Assembly: GCF_023016805.1 (NCBI RefSeq)
Contig: NZ_JALKCH010000004.1
Coordinates: forward strand, 186,001 to 250,000
Length of the DNA stretch: 64,000 nucleotides
Reading direction: 5' to 3'
Origin: Ancylobacter crimeensis
GTDB taxonomy: Bacteria > Pseudomonadota > Alphaproteobacteria > Rhizobiales > Xanthobacteraceae
A program made the translations under genes and the position numbers. The notes below the pieces were generated by a model. The model saw nothing but the letters and a program-made list of their open reading frames with translations. It searched no databases and was not told the DNA's origin. Positions 63,483-64,000 of this stretch are shown here, one piece after another (position 1 is the stretch's first letter; the number at the start of each line of letters is the position of its first letter).

Positions 63483-64000
63483 CGTCGAGGCTCTCTGAGA
63501 GAAGCGGTAGTACCAGATCGAAGCTCGCGCCGCCGGACGGTTCGTTGCGGGCCTCGATCCAGCCGCCATGGCTTTCCGCGACGGCGAACACCTTTGCCAG
63601 TCCGAGACCGGTGCCGGTGGCCTTGGTGGTGACGAAGGGGTCGAAGATCCGTCCCAGCAGGTCCGGCCGGATGCCGGGCCCGTTGTCGGAAACGACAATA
63701 TGCACCTCGCCGTCTTCTTGCGCGATACGGATCACGAGCCGGGGAGGCTGTCCCGGTTCGTGCGGAGAATCCGGCGCGCGCTCCATGGCCTCGGCGGCGT
63801 TGAGCACCAGATTGAGGCATGCCTGCACGAGCTGGTCGAGATCGCCATTGACCAGGGCATCGGGTGCCTCGTCCACGATTTCGACCGTCACGTTGCGGCG
63901 TTCCAGTTCGCCCTGGCAAAAGCCGAGCACGCGCGCCACCAGTTCGCCGGGGCGGATGGCGGAGGTGCGCAGGGGCGGGGTGGCGAAGCTCAGGAAGTCG
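63457..64000 (-). CDS. Sensor histidine kinase, C-terminal part (NtrB-like)
   Basis: Partial: the gene enters from the right edge. The visible ~180 residues start DFLSFATPPLRTSAIRPGEL, the stretch that follows the HisKA box, and then contain the ATPase domain: N box QACLNLVLNAAEAM, G1 DNGPGIRPDLLGRIFDPFVT and G2 TGTGLGLAKVFAVAESHGGW. The phospho-accepting His lies outside the window. It is the cognate kinase of the overlapping NtrC-type regulator, judging by overlap alone. The signal and any membrane domain are not visible. Confidence 0.93.
   Translation of the reverse strand, partial: DFLSFATPPLRTSAIRPGELVARVLGFCQGELERRNVTVEIVDEAPDALVNGDLDQLVQACLNLVLNAAEAMERAPDSPHEPGQPPRLVIRIAQEDGEVHIVVSDNGPGIRPDLLGRIFDPFVTTKATGTGLGLAKVFAVAESHGGWIEARNEPSGGASFDLVLPLLSESLDDVAHHPDR

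Overview
This window is GC-rich, densely coded alphaproteobacterial chromosome. The gene content and order point to Hyphomicrobiales (Rhizobiales), most likely near Xanthobacteraceae: prs close to rplY, lgt-midA-pgeF divergent from ubiK-ybjN-proC, MarR-regulator-kinase divergent from ilvE, uvrC-pgsA-moaD-moaE, and Omp25-like porins. Four GGAAC-N16/17-CGTT (EcfG-type) promoters also fit that order. The genus is inference. I see no rRNA, convincing tRNA, CRISPR array, prophage or IS transposase, so this is core chromosome with scattered small repeats.

Layout. 0-10 kb: the start of rplY, an ORF between rplY and prs, prs with a foldable leader, a lipoprotein, a translationally coupled lgt-midA-pgeF operon, then ubiK, a YbjN-like gene, proC, a TetR regulator and a CsaA-like tRNA-binding protein. 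10-22 kb: an orphan ORF, a MarR/response regulator/kinase operon opposite ilvE, DUF2239 behind an operator-like dyad, moaE-moaD-pgsA-uvrC, an EamA transporter and a FolM-like SDR. 22-25 kb: three tandem Omp25-like porins. 25-36 kb: GST, cold shock protein, rlmJ, RNase T2, small secreted proteins, a cupin, a peptidoglycan-binding protein, a CpdA-like phosphodiesterase, uvrB, DUF805, a Tim44-like protein and a 66-residue stress-promoter gene. 36-50 kb: ppc, a PaiB-like protein, a BKACE enzyme, a DUF188 gene behind a strong leader ORF and hairpin, ggt, topoisomerase IB, a YciF-like ferritin, a DUF2778 protein, a hydrolase, a sugar-dehydrogenase-like propeller and ilvA. 50-64 kb: a tripartite RND pump with divergent TetR, a frameshifted amidoligase after glsB, a second GGT, two hypotheticals and an NtrB/NtrC-like pair running off the end.

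How the genes connect. UvrB and UvrC serve nucleotide excision repair. IlvE and IlvA serve branched-chain amino acid metabolism. MoaD and MoaE form molybdopterin synthase. Lgt would acylate the lipoproteins encoded nearby. The 66-residue gene, topoisomerase IB, the YciF-like ferritin and glsB (with the amidoligase behind it) each carry an EcfG-type promoter, so they form a probable general-stress-response set spread over 23 kb.

Most unusual points: an inverted pair of GC-rich palindromic repeats carried in frame inside uvrC; a 25-codon ORF with an anti-Shine-Dalgarno-perfect ribosome site and a 13-bp hairpin upstream of a DUF188 gene that lacks a normal start codon; the EcfG set with an undescribed small protein; a structured prs leader; and a one-base frameshift in the amidoligase gene.
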